A stretch of 64,000 bases of DNA from Fictibacillus terranigra (GTDB taxonomy: Bacteria; Bacillota; Bacilli; Bacillales; Fictibacillaceae): NCBI RefSeq assembly GCF_030412265.1, contig NZ_JAUHLN010000004.1, positions 1-64,000 of the forward strand. Direction: 5' to 3'. A model generated the notes under the pieces. The model had not been told where the DNA came from and ran no database searches. It saw nothing but the letters and a program-made list of their open reading frames with translations. This document shows, piece after piece, positions 40,984 to 49,729 of the stretch. A program made the position numbers and the translations under genes. The stretch's first letter is position 1, and every line of letters begins with the position of its first letter.

Positions 40984-41598
40984 ATGTTAAAACGCTTAGC
41001 TTCAGATGCACTCGGATTAAGTGATGTAGGGAGCGTCATCAAGCCTGCAGACTATGACAAGGTGGACGCGGACGATTATGTGTTCCATGAAGACAACGAG
41101 AAAATCTATTTTCTGATTAAATCCAAAACCGACGAGTACTGCTTTACGAACCGTGCGCTGATCCACTTGGACGGAACGAGCGCGGTCAGCAAAAAACGCA
41201 TGCTTCACCGATACAGCTACAGCGAGAACACGATTTCCAACGTTTCTTTGGAGACGGCAGGAACCGTCGACCTCGATGTCGAGATCAAATTTGTGATCGG
41301 CTCTGTACCGTTTTCTATCGACGTCCACAAAAAACACATTGAGGAATTGAAGGACCTTTACAAATCGCTTTGCAAAATCGCGGAAATCGCTCACGAGAAC
41401 GAGTTCGCCCTGCAGTATGCCCAGCAGAGCATCAACCTTGCATCGACGACACTCAGCCGCATCCAGAGCAAGGAAGGCCAGCTCGTCGATCACTTCAACC
41501 AGCTGAACGATGCAGCCTTTACATGGCTCATGGAAAGCCGAAAAGAGTATCACGTGAAAGACTACGGCCATGTGTTTGAAAAGTATATTAATAATTAG
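40984..41598 (+). CDS. Bacterial PH-domain protein
   Basis: A 204-residue soluble protein. Residues 25-125 form a bacterial pleckstrin-homology-like domain: ADDYVFHEDNEKIYFLIKSK, YCFTNRALIHLDGTSAVSKK and VDLDVEIKFVIGSVPFSIDV. The C-terminal 75 residues are helical. This resembles the YozO/YokE-type PH proteins of Bacillus. AAGGAGAG lies before the ATG. Role unknown. Confidence 0.75.
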   Translation: MLKRLASDALGLSDVGSVIKPADYDKVDADDYVFHEDNEKIYFLIKSKTDEYCFTNRALIHLDGTSAVSKKRMLHRYSYSENTISNVSLETAGTVDLDVEIKFVIGSVPFSIDVHKKHIEELKDLYKSLCKIAEIAHENEFALQYAQQSINLASTTLSRIQSKEGQLVDHFNQLNDAAFTWLMESRKEYHVKDYGHVFEKYINN

Positions 41599-41610
41599 GT
41601 TCAAGTCACT

Positions 41611-41645
41611 GAAGACAGGCTGCTTATCGCAACCTGTCTTTTTTA
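41611..41645 (+). terminator. Terminator after the PH-domain gene
   Basis: AAGACAGG and CCTGTCTT pair around a 13-base loop, followed by TTTTT. Confidence 0.87.
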
Positions 41646-41712
41646 TTTGGTATTTTTATCTGTTTGGATTAATAACAATAGGATAAACGAGTAGTTGCCG
41701 GGAGGATTGTGA

Positions 41713-42564
41713 ATGAACGGAGAAGAGGCCTTACTGCATGCTGATACGGGTGTGACATCTGGGAAATTTGCTGAGCGGTCATTAAATGAAATTCGTTTTT
41801 GGTCCAGAATCATGAAGGAACATTCTTTATTTCTTCGATTGGGATTTAGAGCAGAGGACACTCTATTAATCAATGAGGCTAATCAATTTTACCGCTTGTT
41901 CGAAAACATCGAACAAACCTCACGTTCCTTTACAGAGCAATCAGATCCTGAGCAAATCAGAAGGTTTAATACAGAAGTGCAGCAAGCTGCCGCCAATATT
42001 TTCGGATTTAAACGAAAAGTATTGGGATTAATTCTTACCTGTAAATTGCCAGGGGCAAATAATTTTCCCCTGTTGGTTGACCATACAAGCAGGGAAGCGA
42101 ATTACTTTAGAAAACGATTAGGCGAATTGAATGAAGGCAAATTGAAGCCTCTTCCAGAAGCCATTATTAAAGAAAATGTCTTCTTTTTAAGGATCATGGC
42201 GGACCATGCTAAATTTATCGGCCATCTGCTGGATCCGTCTGAAAGGAAGCTAGTTGATATCGCACGAAATTTCAGCAATGATTTTGATCAATTGATGTAT
42301 CAGGCAAGGGATCTCGAATCAATGAAGCCACAATCTCAGACCGTACCGCTTCTGGATCAATTCCTGGATCAAAATCGTGTGTCGGTATCCTCACTTCGGG
42401 ACTTCAAGAAAACGGCACGTGATTTAATTGAGCAATGCAAAATAAAGAGTATTATTCATCCACTTTTAGCCGACCATGTGTTTCGTGAGGCTGATCGATT
42501 CCTTGAAATCATCGACATGTTTGATGCCCATCTAACCAGCCACAGTCCACAATCAAGTCAATAA
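41713..42564 (+). CDS. DUF2935 protein (paired hemerythrin/ferritin-like bundles)
   Basis: A 283-residue soluble protein with two similar helical halves. Half one has SLNEIRFWSRIMKEHSLFLR and PLLVDHTSREANYFRKRL; half two has ENVFFLRIMADHAKFIGHLL and PLLADHVFREADRFLEII. The repeated E..FW..I..(E/D)H and DH..REA.(Y/R)F patterns supply possible metal ligands. This is the DUF2935 layout. CGGGAGG lies before the ATG. Function unknown. Confidence 0.85.
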   Translation: MNGEEALLHADTGVTSGKFAERSLNEIRFWSRIMKEHSLFLRLGFRAEDTLLINEANQFYRLFENIEQTSRSFTEQSDPEQIRRFNTEVQQAAANIFGFKRKVLGLILTCKLPGANNFPLLVDHTSREANYFRKRLGELNEGKLKPLPEAIIKENVFFLRIMADHAKFIGHLLDPSERKLVDIARNFSNDFDQLMYQARDLESMKPQSQTVPLLDQFLDQNRVSVSSLRDFKKTARDLIEQCKIKSIIHPLLADHVFREADRFLEIIDMFDAHLTSHSPQSSQ

Positions 42565-42583
42565 AAGATGAATGCATTTAGAG

Positions 42584-42612
42584 AGCTGCCATGTCAGGCG
42601 GCTTTTCTTTTT
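42584..42612 (+). terminator. Terminator after the DUF2935 gene
   Basis: AGCTGCC and GGCGGCT pair across ATGTCA, followed by TTTCTTTTT. Confidence 0.75.
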
Positions 42613-42739
42613 GAGCACCTATCGGCAGAAGAAGGATTCTTTTAAATGATAGGGAATCACTAAAGGTTGAAAGGTGTGAAAGATAGATGCTTGCGATTAA
42701 AGCCTGCACTGAGGAGTATAAACGAATGCCTCACCAAAA

Positions 42740-42844
42740 TCGATGTACTCCTACAAAAAGGCTGGAACAACAGAAGGTTCTGCCATTCCATCCGTTGAAC
42801 CTCTATTCTATAATGAACAGCAAGAATTGATTTACTGTAGATAA
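42740..42844 (+). other. Possible short gene remnant in a 280-bp gap
   Basis: The stretch 42613-42894 holds no complete gene. From 42740 a 34-codon reading (SMYSYKKAGTTEG, then VEPLFYNEQQEL) looks protein-like but has no ribosome site at its Met and no recognised family. It may be the tail of a lost gene. Confidence 0.25.
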
Positions 42845-42894
42845 GACCATCAAGTGTAAGCCTGAAATGAACAATAAACAAGGAGTGTTTTTAC

Positions 42895-43350
42895 ATGGTG
42901 ATTAAAGTAGATAATTTAACAGGAGTCGAAATTACGAGATTAATTGGGGAGCACCTTCAGGGAATGGAACAGCATTCGCCGCCTGAAAGCATTCATGCCC
43001 TAAATCTGGACGGATTGAAAGAACCCGACATCACCTTCTGGAGCGTTTGGAAAGATGGACAGTTAATGGGCTGCGGAGCCTTGAAGGAACTGGACAGCCA
43101 GCACGGAGAGATCAAATCGATGCGCACTTCATCTGTCCACCTGAGAAAGGGTGTGGCGAGGCGAATGCTTCAGCACATCATGGAGGAGGCGAAGCGGCGA
43201 GGCTATCGCCGGATCAGTCTGGAAACAGGCTCCATGGAAGCCTTTGAACCGGCCCGCAGGCTTTACGAGAGTTTCGGGTTTCAAATCGGCCAGCCGTTTG
43301 GCGATTATAAAGAGGATCCAAACAGTGTGTTTATGACGAAAGTTTTGTAA
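42895..43350 (+). CDS. GNAT acetyltransferase (YsnE-like)
   Basis: A 151-residue acetyltransferase. Core motifs: FWSVWKDGQLMGCGALKEL, GEIKSMRTSSVHLRKGVARR (acetyl-CoA loop), LETGSMEAFEPARRLYESFG and YKEDPNSVFMTKVL. This set, with PPESIHALNLDGL near residue 30, matches the YsnE/PhnO-like putative acetyltransferases of Bacillus. CAAGGAGTG lies before the ATG. The substrate is not known from sequence. Confidence 0.85.
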   Translation: MVIKVDNLTGVEITRLIGEHLQGMEQHSPPESIHALNLDGLKEPDITFWSVWKDGQLMGCGALKELDSQHGEIKSMRTSSVHLRKGVARRMLQHIMEEAKRRGYRRISLETGSMEAFEPARRLYESFGFQIGQPFGDYKEDPNSVFMTKVL

Positions 43351-43363
43351 TACATAAAGTATC

Positions 43364-43419
43364 TTAACGTTCACTTCAATAAAGGTTTATAAAGTCTCTT
43401 TATACTTTAAGCGTAAAAT
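43364..43419 (+). promoter_or_regulatory. Pho-box-like repeats and -10 before the phosphodiesterase
   Basis: TTAACG (43364), TTCAAT (43375) and TTTATA (43386) are spaced exactly 11 bp apart, as in PhoP sites (TTHAYA with 5-bp gaps). TAAAAT (43414-43419) is a possible -10, and no -35 is evident, as usual for PhoP-activated promoters. Confidence 0.5.
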
Positions 43420-43446
43420 ACTTCAAAGTTTAAGGAGATGAGCAAA

Positions 43447-44535
43447 ATGAAAAGAAAGAAAAAGAAGGCAATACTGGCAGCGATTGCGGGAATTGTGGCC
43501 AGTTCACTTGGTTTCGGCAGTGGAACCTCGGTTTCTGCGGCAGAACAAGATTCCAGCCATTTTGGGCCAAAAGGGTTTGACCTTCAGGCACACCGCGGAG
43601 GAATGGGGCTTACGGTCGAATCGACGATCGCATCGTTTTCCCATGCCCTTGAGATGGGCGTCAATACACTTGAGCTGGATGTTCAGATTACGCAGGACCA
43701 CCAAGCTGTAGTCACGCATGACCGTAAGATCTCAAGCGGGAATTGTAAGGATACCAAGCCTGTGTATCAGGGAGATCCGGAGTACCCTTATGTCGGCAAA
43801 TATATAAAGAACCTGACGCTAGAACAGATTCGTACGCTAGATTGCGGTTCAACCGCCAAGCCGCAGTATCCAGGGCAGGTAACGAGTCCGGGCGCGAAAA
43901 TGCCATTGCTGACGGAAATCTTCGGCCTCGTTAAACGCTATAAAGCAAATAATGTTTGGATGAACATTGAAACCAAGGTGGAGGCTGGTGCTCCGCAGGA
44001 AACGGCTCCCCGGGAGGAATTCGTTCAAACCGTAGCCCGCCAAGTGCGTGAGGCAGGCATGCTTAACCGTGTGTCGATCCAATCCTTTGACTGGGGTTCA
44101 CTCATGCGCATGCGTGAGGTCGAGCCGAGATTGCCTATAGTCGCACTTACGAATGGGCCGCAGTTTCTTCAGCCAGGCCAGCCGGGTGCATCTCCTTGGC
44201 TGGGTGGGATCGACATCGATGATTTTAAAGGGGACCTGGTTGCAGCTGCCCGTTCATTTGGTGCAGATGCTATTTCCCCCACCCATGGCTTTCCGCAGGA
44301 TGGCAAAATTACCGATGACAGCTACGAGCCTTACGTAACAAAACAAATGGTTGAAGAAGCGCATAAAGCGGGATTGAAGGTCATTCCTTGGTCAGTGAAT
44401 GACAAGCCAACCATGGACAAACTAATCGCAGATGGTGTTGACGGAATGATCACCGATTATCCGGACCGTCTTCGCGAAGTAATGCAGCAGCATGGCTTTA
44501 AGCTGCCTAAAGGATACCCGGCACCAGCGAAATAG
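43447..44535 (+). CDS. Secreted glycerophosphodiester phosphodiesterase
   Basis: A 362-residue exported enzyme that should release glycerol-3-phosphate from glycerophosphodiesters, possibly teichoic acid. Start at ATG 43447, nine bases after AAGGAG. Signal segment ILAAIAGIVASSLGFGSG to VSAAEQ. GDPD motifs: LQAHRGGMGLTVESTIASF (HR and Glu, although the usual PENT is VEST), NTLELDVQITQDHQAVVTHD (metal Glu/Asp and catalytic His), MNIETKVEAG, and a C-terminal DGMITDYPDRL. Confidence 0.92.
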   Translation: MKRKKKKAILAAIAGIVASSLGFGSGTSVSAAEQDSSHFGPKGFDLQAHRGGMGLTVESTIASFSHALEMGVNTLELDVQITQDHQAVVTHDRKISSGNCKDTKPVYQGDPEYPYVGKYIKNLTLEQIRTLDCGSTAKPQYPGQVTSPGAKMPLLTEIFGLVKRYKANNVWMNIETKVEAGAPQETAPREEFVQTVARQVREAGMLNRVSIQSFDWGSLMRMREVEPRLPIVALTNGPQFLQPGQPGASPWLGGIDIDDFKGDLVAAARSFGADAISPTHGFPQDGKITDDSYEPYVTKQMVEEAHKAGLKVIPWSVNDKPTMDKLIADGVDGMITDYPDRLREVMQQHGFKLPKGYPAPAK

Positions 44536-44548
44536 TTTGCTGGAAAAG

Positions 44549-44580
44549 AACGGCATTCTGAAAAAGGATGCCGTTTTTTA
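44549..44580 (+). terminator. Terminator after the phosphodiesterase (bidirectional)
   Basis: AACGGCAT and ATGCCGTT pair across an 11-base loop, followed by TTTT. It converges with the cupin gene. Confidence 0.85.
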
Positions 44581-44904
44581 TTCTGTTAACATTCGATCGC
44601 CCCTGCTATTCGGCTGGGAAGTGACGATAAATTCAATATCGAGATTGGTTTTATTAAACATTTGATGCGGAACGAGCGGTGGGACTTCATATCCTTCCTG
44701 TGGATGTAACTCTATAAGTTCGCCATCAACTTCAAGAGTAGCTGTACCTGATAACACAAAGAAAAATTGACGGGAACGATGATGATAGTGTCTTGTCTCA
44801 TATGTATTTGGCGGCATACGTTCGTGAATAATACTTAAATCGATAGTTTTGACCAGATGCCAACCGTCGCATTGATCACCCCATACATAATGCTCAGCAT
44901 TCAT
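44578..44904 (-). CDS. Cupin-domain protein
   Basis: A 108-residue single-cupin protein, starting at ATG 44904 after AAAAGGAG; a longer reading from 44919 begins inside that site. Cupin motif 1 is RHYHHRSRQFFFVLSGTATL (metal His) and motif 2 is PPLVPHQMFN. Many such proteins act as small metal-dependent enzymes or ligand sensors; no substrate can be named. Confidence 0.85.
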   Translation of the reverse strand: MNAEHYVWGDQCDGWHLVKTIDLSIIHERMPPNTYETRHYHHRSRQFFFVLSGTATLEVDGELIELHPQEGYEVPPLVPHQMFNKTNLDIEFIVTSQPNSRGDRMLTE

Positions 44905-45030
44905 CTTACTCCTTTTCATTCATAACACACCCTTCTCTTATTCTACTCACCTTTATTATAGAACCTCTGAAAAACATTTCAAAAAGCCCTGTGTTATAAT
45001 GTTGGATAAGTTTAAACGCAGAGGTGATTT

Positions 45031-45594
45031 ATGAACGATTCAGAAGAATTTCTAGAAAAGATTTCCGTGGGACATATTTTTTATCATTTTAATGACGAAG
45101 AACTGTATCTGGAAAATTTAGTTTCATATATACTCTCTGGCTTAGAAAAACATCAGCTCATTCTAGTAATTGAGAACATGAAAATACTTCCCAAATTACA
45201 AGAGAAGCTTAACTTGTTATTAACGGAAGAACAACGATCGTACGTGCGAATGGTCAATAATTTTGATTATTACCTTTCAAACGGAGATTTTAATACAACT
45301 ACCGTTGTAAAACACTTTGAACGTGATTTATCCTCTTTAAAAGATTTCAATTTGCCTATTCGGACTTGGGCACATGTTGAATGGTATTCCTCTGAACCGG
45401 ATGCCGAGCTGCTGAAGGATTTTGAAACAACCGCAGATGATTTTGTCTTACTGGAAAATACACTGTCGGTATGCGCATACCCTTCCGAACGCCTAACGTC
45501 TGAATTATGCACTCTTTTAAAAAAAGTACATAAATATTGTATGACAGATCACCATTTCTCGGAGTCAGCTTTGTATAATAGAACGTCTAATTAA
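45031..45594 (+). CDS. MEDS-domain sensory protein
   Basis: A 187-residue protein made almost wholly of a MEDS (DcmR-type sensory) domain: GHIFYHFNDEELYLENLVSY at residues 14-33, ILVIENMKILPKL near 50, and WAHVEWYSSEP near 118. There is no DNA-binding or kinase domain attached, so it is a stand-alone sensor or partner protein. AGAGGTGA lies before the ATG. Ligand unknown. Confidence 0.78.
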   Translation: MNDSEEFLEKISVGHIFYHFNDEELYLENLVSYILSGLEKHQLILVIENMKILPKLQEKLNLLLTEEQRSYVRMVNNFDYYLSNGDFNTTTVVKHFERDLSSLKDFNLPIRTWAHVEWYSSEPDAELLKDFETTADDFVLLENTLSVCAYPSERLTSELCTLLKKVHKYCMTDHHFSESALYNRTSN

Positions 45595-45622
45595 AGAAGC
45601 CAGGATACCTGGCTTCTTTAAT
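45593..45622 (+). terminator. Hairpin after the MEDS gene
   Basis: AAAGAAGCCAGG and CCTGGCTTCTTT form a perfect 12-bp stem with a three-base loop. The U-tract is short (TTTAATTTA). Confidence 0.65.
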
Positions 45623-45822
45623 TTATGTGATTGCCGATTTGGCAAGCGGTAAAAGCTGTATTGGCGGCACTCTGTGCTTTACTGTAAATCGCGAAGTGAA
45701 TAAAATGTAAAGGTACATGAAGTAAACAGGCATCTTATCTGATTCAATATATATAATGATACGGGCGGCCCTTTATTGTTATAATTTACCTGTTGAATAT
45801 TATTCAGATGGAGCGTATTGAA

Positions 45823-46473
45823 GTGATAAAGAATAAAAGATTACTATACATCTCCTTTGCTTTCATGGTTGTATCTATGGCATTGAATTTTCCTTTTCCT
45901 AATGCAAGTCCCTATGGTAATACAAATATATTAGGCCGGTCCGTTGAAACCGTAAACGGTATAAATGTTATCGGAATGATTTCACTGGGTTTATTGATGG
46001 TGGGCCTGTATTTTCTTGTGACATCCTTGAACCAATATCATGCACGGTTGGTAGTGCTGGCTATTGTGATGGCGATCTTTCTTCCTCATATTTTAGCGGA
46101 TTCGTTCCAAAAGCATTTTGCAACAGGCATCTACGCCATTTCCTATAATAGTGATAAAGGCGATTGCACTTTTGAAATGGCAAATAAAACAACATTGCAT
46201 GCAGTATGTAAACTCCCAATGAAAAACTACAGTCATAAGGATGTTCGGTTCACTGTAGCGCTTAGGGAAAAGTATGGGGATAAAGATGATATGAAGCCGG
46301 TCACACTTGTGAACGCAAATGCCCCGTATAACGCCATGTTACGAGGAAAGGAAAATAAAACGATAATAATCGAGAGAGAGATTGATGTATCGCATATAAA
46401 AGATCATATTGAAGGTGGAGAACTTTCTCCAGGAATTATCATTACTTCGGGAAAATACAAGAGGCAATTATGA
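45823..46473 (+). CDS. Membrane protein of unknown function
   Basis: A 216-residue protein; GTG at 45823, nine bases after GGAG, is preferred to the TTG at 45793. Three hydrophobic segments in the first half (LLYISFAFMVVSMALNFPF, VIGMISLGLLMVGLYFLV, LVVLAIVMAIFLPHILA) are followed by an outer domain of about 120 residues with two Cys (GDCTFEM, LHAVCKLPM). No family recognised. AT-rich upstream region. Confidence 0.6.
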   Translation: MIKNKRLLYISFAFMVVSMALNFPFPNASPYGNTNILGRSVETVNGINVIGMISLGLLMVGLYFLVTSLNQYHARLVVLAIVMAIFLPHILADSFQKHFATGIYAISYNSDKGDCTFEMANKTTLHAVCKLPMKNYSHKDVRFTVALREKYGDKDDMKPVTLVNANAPYNAMLRGKENKTIIIEREIDVSHIKDHIEGGELSPGIIITSGKYKRQL

Positions 46474-46483
46474 GACGTTTTGG

Positions 46484-46506
46484 GGCTGCTTTGGCAGCCT
46501 TTTTTT
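46484..46506 (+). terminator. Terminator between the two membrane-protein genes
   Basis: GGCTGC-TTTG-GCAGCC followed by seven T. Confidence 0.9.
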
Positions 46507-46583
46507 CGTATAAAACAAACCTGCATATTTGCTTAATCTGAAACTTACAATGATATAAATGCGGAATTGTGAGGAGGATCGCT

Positions 46584-47009
46584 TTGACGAAAGCGTTCAA
46601 AATGGCCATCTTTCTTTTGATCATCTTTCTTCCTTTTATCTTTTACTTTGATTTTACGAAGGAGGCTTTTGTATACAGCAAGACTAAAAATAGCGAATGG
46701 TACAAGGTCAACACGGTATCATGTATGGATCAGCAGAACCAACTTCATGTAATGACGGTTAAGGATGTTTATGATAAAGAGAGCAGCCGTTACCGGCACA
46801 CCAACCTGTATTACACATCGAGCACCGATATGATGGAGCATGCGAACCTGAATAAAGGGCCGTTAACGATTTTTACAAAACAGCTGATGAAAGATGAAAA
46901 AGTGACGCTAAATAAACGGACTTCTAACTTGGTCAAAAAGAATGTGTTTGAAAACATAAAATCAATTGTTAAACAGCCTGAAAAGCTTTGCCGCAGTTCC
47001 CATCCTTAA
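46584..47009 (+). CDS. Membrane-anchored small protein of unknown function
   Basis: A 141-residue protein, TTG start seven bases after GAGGAGG. One N-terminal anchor (MAIFLLIIFLPFIFYF) and an exported, Lys-rich domain with two Cys (NTVSCMDQQ near 38 and EKLCRSS near the end). No family recognised. It follows another membrane protein of similar style but is separated by a terminator. Confidence 0.55.
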   Translation: MTKAFKMAIFLLIIFLPFIFYFDFTKEAFVYSKTKNSEWYKVNTVSCMDQQNQLHVMTVKDVYDKESSRYRHTNLYYTSSTDMMEHANLNKGPLTIFTKQLMKDEKVTLNKRTSNLVKKNVFENIKSIVKQPEKLCRSSHP

Positions 47010-47099
47010 AAACCAGCCGCTGCTGACGAGTGGCTGTTACTTTTTTATTTCTGATTAGTGGTATAATTTGGCGTATAACTTGTTGAGGAGGGGACGGGA

Positions 47100-47309
47100 A
47101 TGGCAAGTATCATTGGACCGATGATCATTGGCTTGGATAGGATGCTTGGCCGGCTATAAAAGGATCGGTATTCTAACGATTTATCCCCGTTTATCATCCT
47201 GGTGTTTGGTGCCGCCGCAAAACAGGCCATAATCGTAATCGTTTTGGCGGATTCCGGCTTTGAAAATATGAAAACCCAAGAGGAGAAATCGAAGTGGGAA
47301 ACGAATTTC
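47100..47309 (+). pseudogene. Short membrane-protein ORF interrupted by an in-frame stop
   Basis: ATG at 47100 has a strong site (GAGGAGGGG) and a TATAAT at 47062. It encodes MASIIGPMIIGLDRMLGRL and then TAA. The same frame continues without another stop for about 50 codons: KDRYSNDLSPFIILVFGAAA, QAIIVIVLADSGFE and so on into the start of the next gene. Either a nonsense-mutated small membrane protein or a genuine 19-residue peptide. Confidence 0.4.
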
Positions 47310-47851
47310 CTGTCATAGAGACAGAGCGATTAATTTTACGAGAAGTAACAACAGAAGATGCTAAGGATCTGTTCATCTACTTATCGGATCAAGAGGTTGT
47401 GAAGCACATGGGGCTGGAACCTTATCAAACAATAGAAGGCACAGGAGCTGAGATCAAATGGTACCAATCCATATATGAAGAAGGCACTGGAATACGGTGG
47501 GGAATCACGCTCAAGGATTCTGGCCGGGTGATTGGAAGCTGCGGCTTTCTTAACCGGCATCCTAAACATTTTCGGACGGAGATTGGGTTCGAGCTAAGCA
47601 AAGATTACTGGGGGAAAGGGATAGCGGGCGAAACACTGGAAGCAGTTGTTGAATATGGATTTCAACATTTTCAGTTAGAGCGAATTGAGGCTTTAATCGA
47701 ACCGGAGAATCTCGCGTCACAAAGACTGGTAGAAAAGCAGGGATTTATACGAGAAGGGCTGCTGCGGCATTACGAATATACGTGCGGAAAGTTCGATGAT
47801 TTATACATGTACTCCATCTTAAAAGAAGACCTCCATAAAACGGATACATAA
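47294..47851 (+). CDS. RimJ/RimL-type GNAT acetyltransferase
   Basis: A 185-residue acetyltransferase. IETERLILREVTTEDAKDLF at residues 8-27, WGITLKDSGRVIGSCGF, then TEIGFELSKDYWGKGIAGET (acetyl-CoA loop) and IEPENLASQRLVEKQGFIRE. GTG start after AGAGGAG with eight-base spacing. It probably acetylates a protein N-terminus or small molecule. Its TAA overlaps the ATG of a short tubby-like fragment. Confidence 0.85.
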   Translation: MGNEFPVIETERLILREVTTEDAKDLFIYLSDQEVVKHMGLEPYQTIEGTGAEIKWYQSIYEEGTGIRWGITLKDSGRVIGSCGFLNRHPKHFRTEIGFELSKDYWGKGIAGETLEAVVEYGFQHFQLERIEALIEPENLASQRLVEKQGFIREGLLRHYEYTCGKFDDLYMYSILKEDLHKTDT

Positions 47852-47955
47852 TGAAGCGATATACGTGCCACCCGCCAAGGTTTAAGAACTCGACCCAATC
47901 CATTGACGTATTTAATGATCAAGGCAATTTAAACGAACGTATAACATCTGTTTAG
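47851..47955 (+). pseudogene. Truncated tubby-C-like domain fragment
   Basis: A 34-residue reading begins at an ATG overlapping the previous stop: MKRYTCHPPRFKNSTQSIDV, FNDQGNL. This resembles the N-terminus of the small tubby C-terminal domain-like proteins of Bacillus, normally about 170-200 residues. It ends at a TAG with no continuation visible in 47956-48020. Confidence 0.45.
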
Positions 47956-48024
47956 AAAAACGGCGGACTCGTTATCCGAGTATTTTAACTTTGTCGACAT
48001 TTTGGAATATCAGAAGCAATAAAA

Positions 48025-48059
48025 AGCCTGGCTCCACATCGGAAGCCAGGCTGTTTTGT
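48025..48059 (+). terminator. Terminator after the GNAT/tubby fragment
   Basis: AGCCTGGCT and AGCCAGGCT form a perfect 9-bp stem, followed by GTTTTGT. Confidence 0.78.
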
Positions 48060-48155
48060 CTTTAAAGAACTCAAAATAAAAAGCGGGTGCAATTCAATCG
48101 TATAAACATATACTGAATGGATACTTGTGATCAGATGAGAAAGGAGAATTCACCT

Positions 48156-49112
48156 TTGACAAAATATCGGATCATGACCTTTGATGGAGGCGGTACCCTA
48201 GGAGCTTTAAGCTTACAGCTTTTGAACAGACTGGTTCAGCAAAACCCAAAATTAATTAGAAACACCCACGTTTTCGCCGGAAATTCAATCGGTTCATTCA
48301 CTGCCCTTGCGTTGGCAAGCGGAAGATCGCCGAAGGAGACATTCCGGTATTTTATGGAAAAAATCCTGCCGGCATTCAGTGTTTCCCGCCCAGGTGGACC
48401 TGTTTTTAACCAGCAATTGCCCTATTCTGGGTTTATTAAAGCGGTACGGGGATTTTTTCCATCAGATCTTCGTCTCAAAAACTTAAAAAAACGAATAGTT
48501 GTCCCTTCATTTCAATTATATTCACCGGAGCTGAATCGTTGGACTCCTGTGTTGTTCCACAACTTTCCTGGCTCCCCTTATTTAAATGAGAAAGCGAGTG
48601 ATGTGATACTGCGGAGCAGCGGTGCTCCCGCGACGCAACGAGCCTATCAAAACTACGTGGATGGGTATGTAGTAGCAACGAACCCGAGTACAGCCAGTAT
48701 CTCGTTTGCAGTGGGTAAAGCCAAAGTGCCATTGGATCAAATTGCGGTATTATCCATTGGAACAGGTGAAACCCCGACGCAGTTAAAAAGAGATACGCAC
48801 GGATGGGGGATGGTGAGTGCAGATAACATACGCCCCGAAAATCTGAAGGACCTTCCTCCAAATTGGGGAGTCATTTTGGATCGATCGCCCAATGAACCCT
48901 TACTGCCATTTCTTCAGATTGTCGCCGGCGGAAATGGTTACTATGAATCCATGGTCAGTTCCAATCTTCTGGGAAATCGTTTTTTTCGGTTAGATCCACG
49001 GATCCCTAACCTCTCCAAAACGGACCCTGCCGTGGTTCCCGCTGTCATTGAAATTGCGAACAATACCAATTTACAGCCTGCCGTTCAATTTATAGAGAAG
49101 AACTGGAACTGA
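48156..49112 (+). CDS. Patatin-like phospholipase
   Basis: A 318-residue acyl hydrolase. Start at TTG 48156, eight bases after AAAGGAG. The patatin catalytic parts are in place: oxyanion loop RIMTFDGGGTLGALS near residue 4, nucleophile Ser in FAGNSIGSFTALALAS (GxSxG) and the dyad Asp in YVDGYVV. Late segment AVLSIGTGETP is also typical. No signal peptide, so a cytosolic or membrane-surface lipase. The substrate is unknown. Confidence 0.9.
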   Translation: MTKYRIMTFDGGGTLGALSLQLLNRLVQQNPKLIRNTHVFAGNSIGSFTALALASGRSPKETFRYFMEKILPAFSVSRPGGPVFNQQLPYSGFIKAVRGFFPSDLRLKNLKKRIVVPSFQLYSPELNRWTPVLFHNFPGSPYLNEKASDVILRSSGAPATQRAYQNYVDGYVVATNPSTASISFAVGKAKVPLDQIAVLSIGTGETPTQLKRDTHGWGMVSADNIRPENLKDLPPNWGVILDRSPNEPLLPFLQIVAGGNGYYESMVSSNLLGNRFFRLDPRIPNLSKTDPAVVPAVIEIANNTNLQPAVQFIEKNWN

Positions 49113-49165
49113 TCAAATTATTTCGATTCCTTCTTCAACTGCTATCAAGCGTTTTTTTTCCTGCA

Positions 49166-49225
49166 AAAAACAGCTGAAAGCAGTGTGATTTCACCTGCGA
49201 AATCCACTGCTTTTAGCTGTTTTTA
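49166..49225 (+). terminator. Long hairpin terminator (bidirectional)
   Basis: AAAACAGCTGAAAGCAGTG pairs with CACTGCTTTTAGCTGTTTT across a 19-base loop, with T-rich ends on both strands. It serves patatin and the reverse yisL. Confidence 0.87.
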
Positions 49226-49254
49226 TACAATAAAAGAGAACGGCTTATTCCTGA

Positions 49255-49590
49255 TTAGAATGAAATGACGCCGTATCCCATCATTAAAATGATGGCGAGA
49301 AGGATGATCAAGACAATCCACATCATCGGCATCGGGCTGCCTTTTCGTTTGCGGGCAACGAGCATTTCCATCACACCGATCAATACGATCGCAAGCACAC
49401 CTTTTAAGACATACTGAAGCGGGAAGTTCAGTGTCACGAGCATGCCTGCACCAGAGACGATCATGATGAGGTAGAACAGGCGCTGAAGCATGAGAGAAAT
49501 CTTTTGGCTCTTCGTAAAGTAGGTGATCAGGAACAATACGATCAAGATCGCCCAAGAGCCTCTATGCATTTCGTAGAACATGTCAAACAT
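49255..49590 (-). CDS. yisL: YisL-family (UPF0344/DUF1516) membrane protein
   Basis: A 111-residue protein with four hydrophobic helices: SWAILIVLFLITYF, LMLQRLFYLIMIVSGAGMLV, YVLKGVLAIVLIGVMEMLV and MWIVLIILLAIILMMGYGVI. Order and spacing, with MHRGSW near the start and VLKG before helix 3, match YisL. AGGAGGAA lies before the ATG. Function unknown. Confidence 0.85.
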   Translation of the reverse strand: MFDMFYEMHRGSWAILIVLFLITYFTKSQKISLMLQRLFYLIMIVSGAGMLVTLNFPLQYVLKGVLAIVLIGVMEMLVARKRKGSPMPMMWIVLIILLAIILMMGYGVISF

Positions 49591-49716
49591 TCATTTTCCT
49601 CCTTTAACATCGGTCAACCATATAATTGCATATGAAATCATTCACCTATTTATAGTATCGGTTCCCATTTGTTAAAACAAGGGAAAGCCGCCAATATCCG
49701 AAAAATGTTCAAATGT

Positions 49717-49729
49717 GGTGCCAGGCACC
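49717..49729. repeat. Single GGTGCCAGGCACC palindrome
   Basis: One copy, lying exactly where the reverse-strand HXXEE remnant loses similarity (the frame reads GVVT and then into the repeat). Confidence 0.82.
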
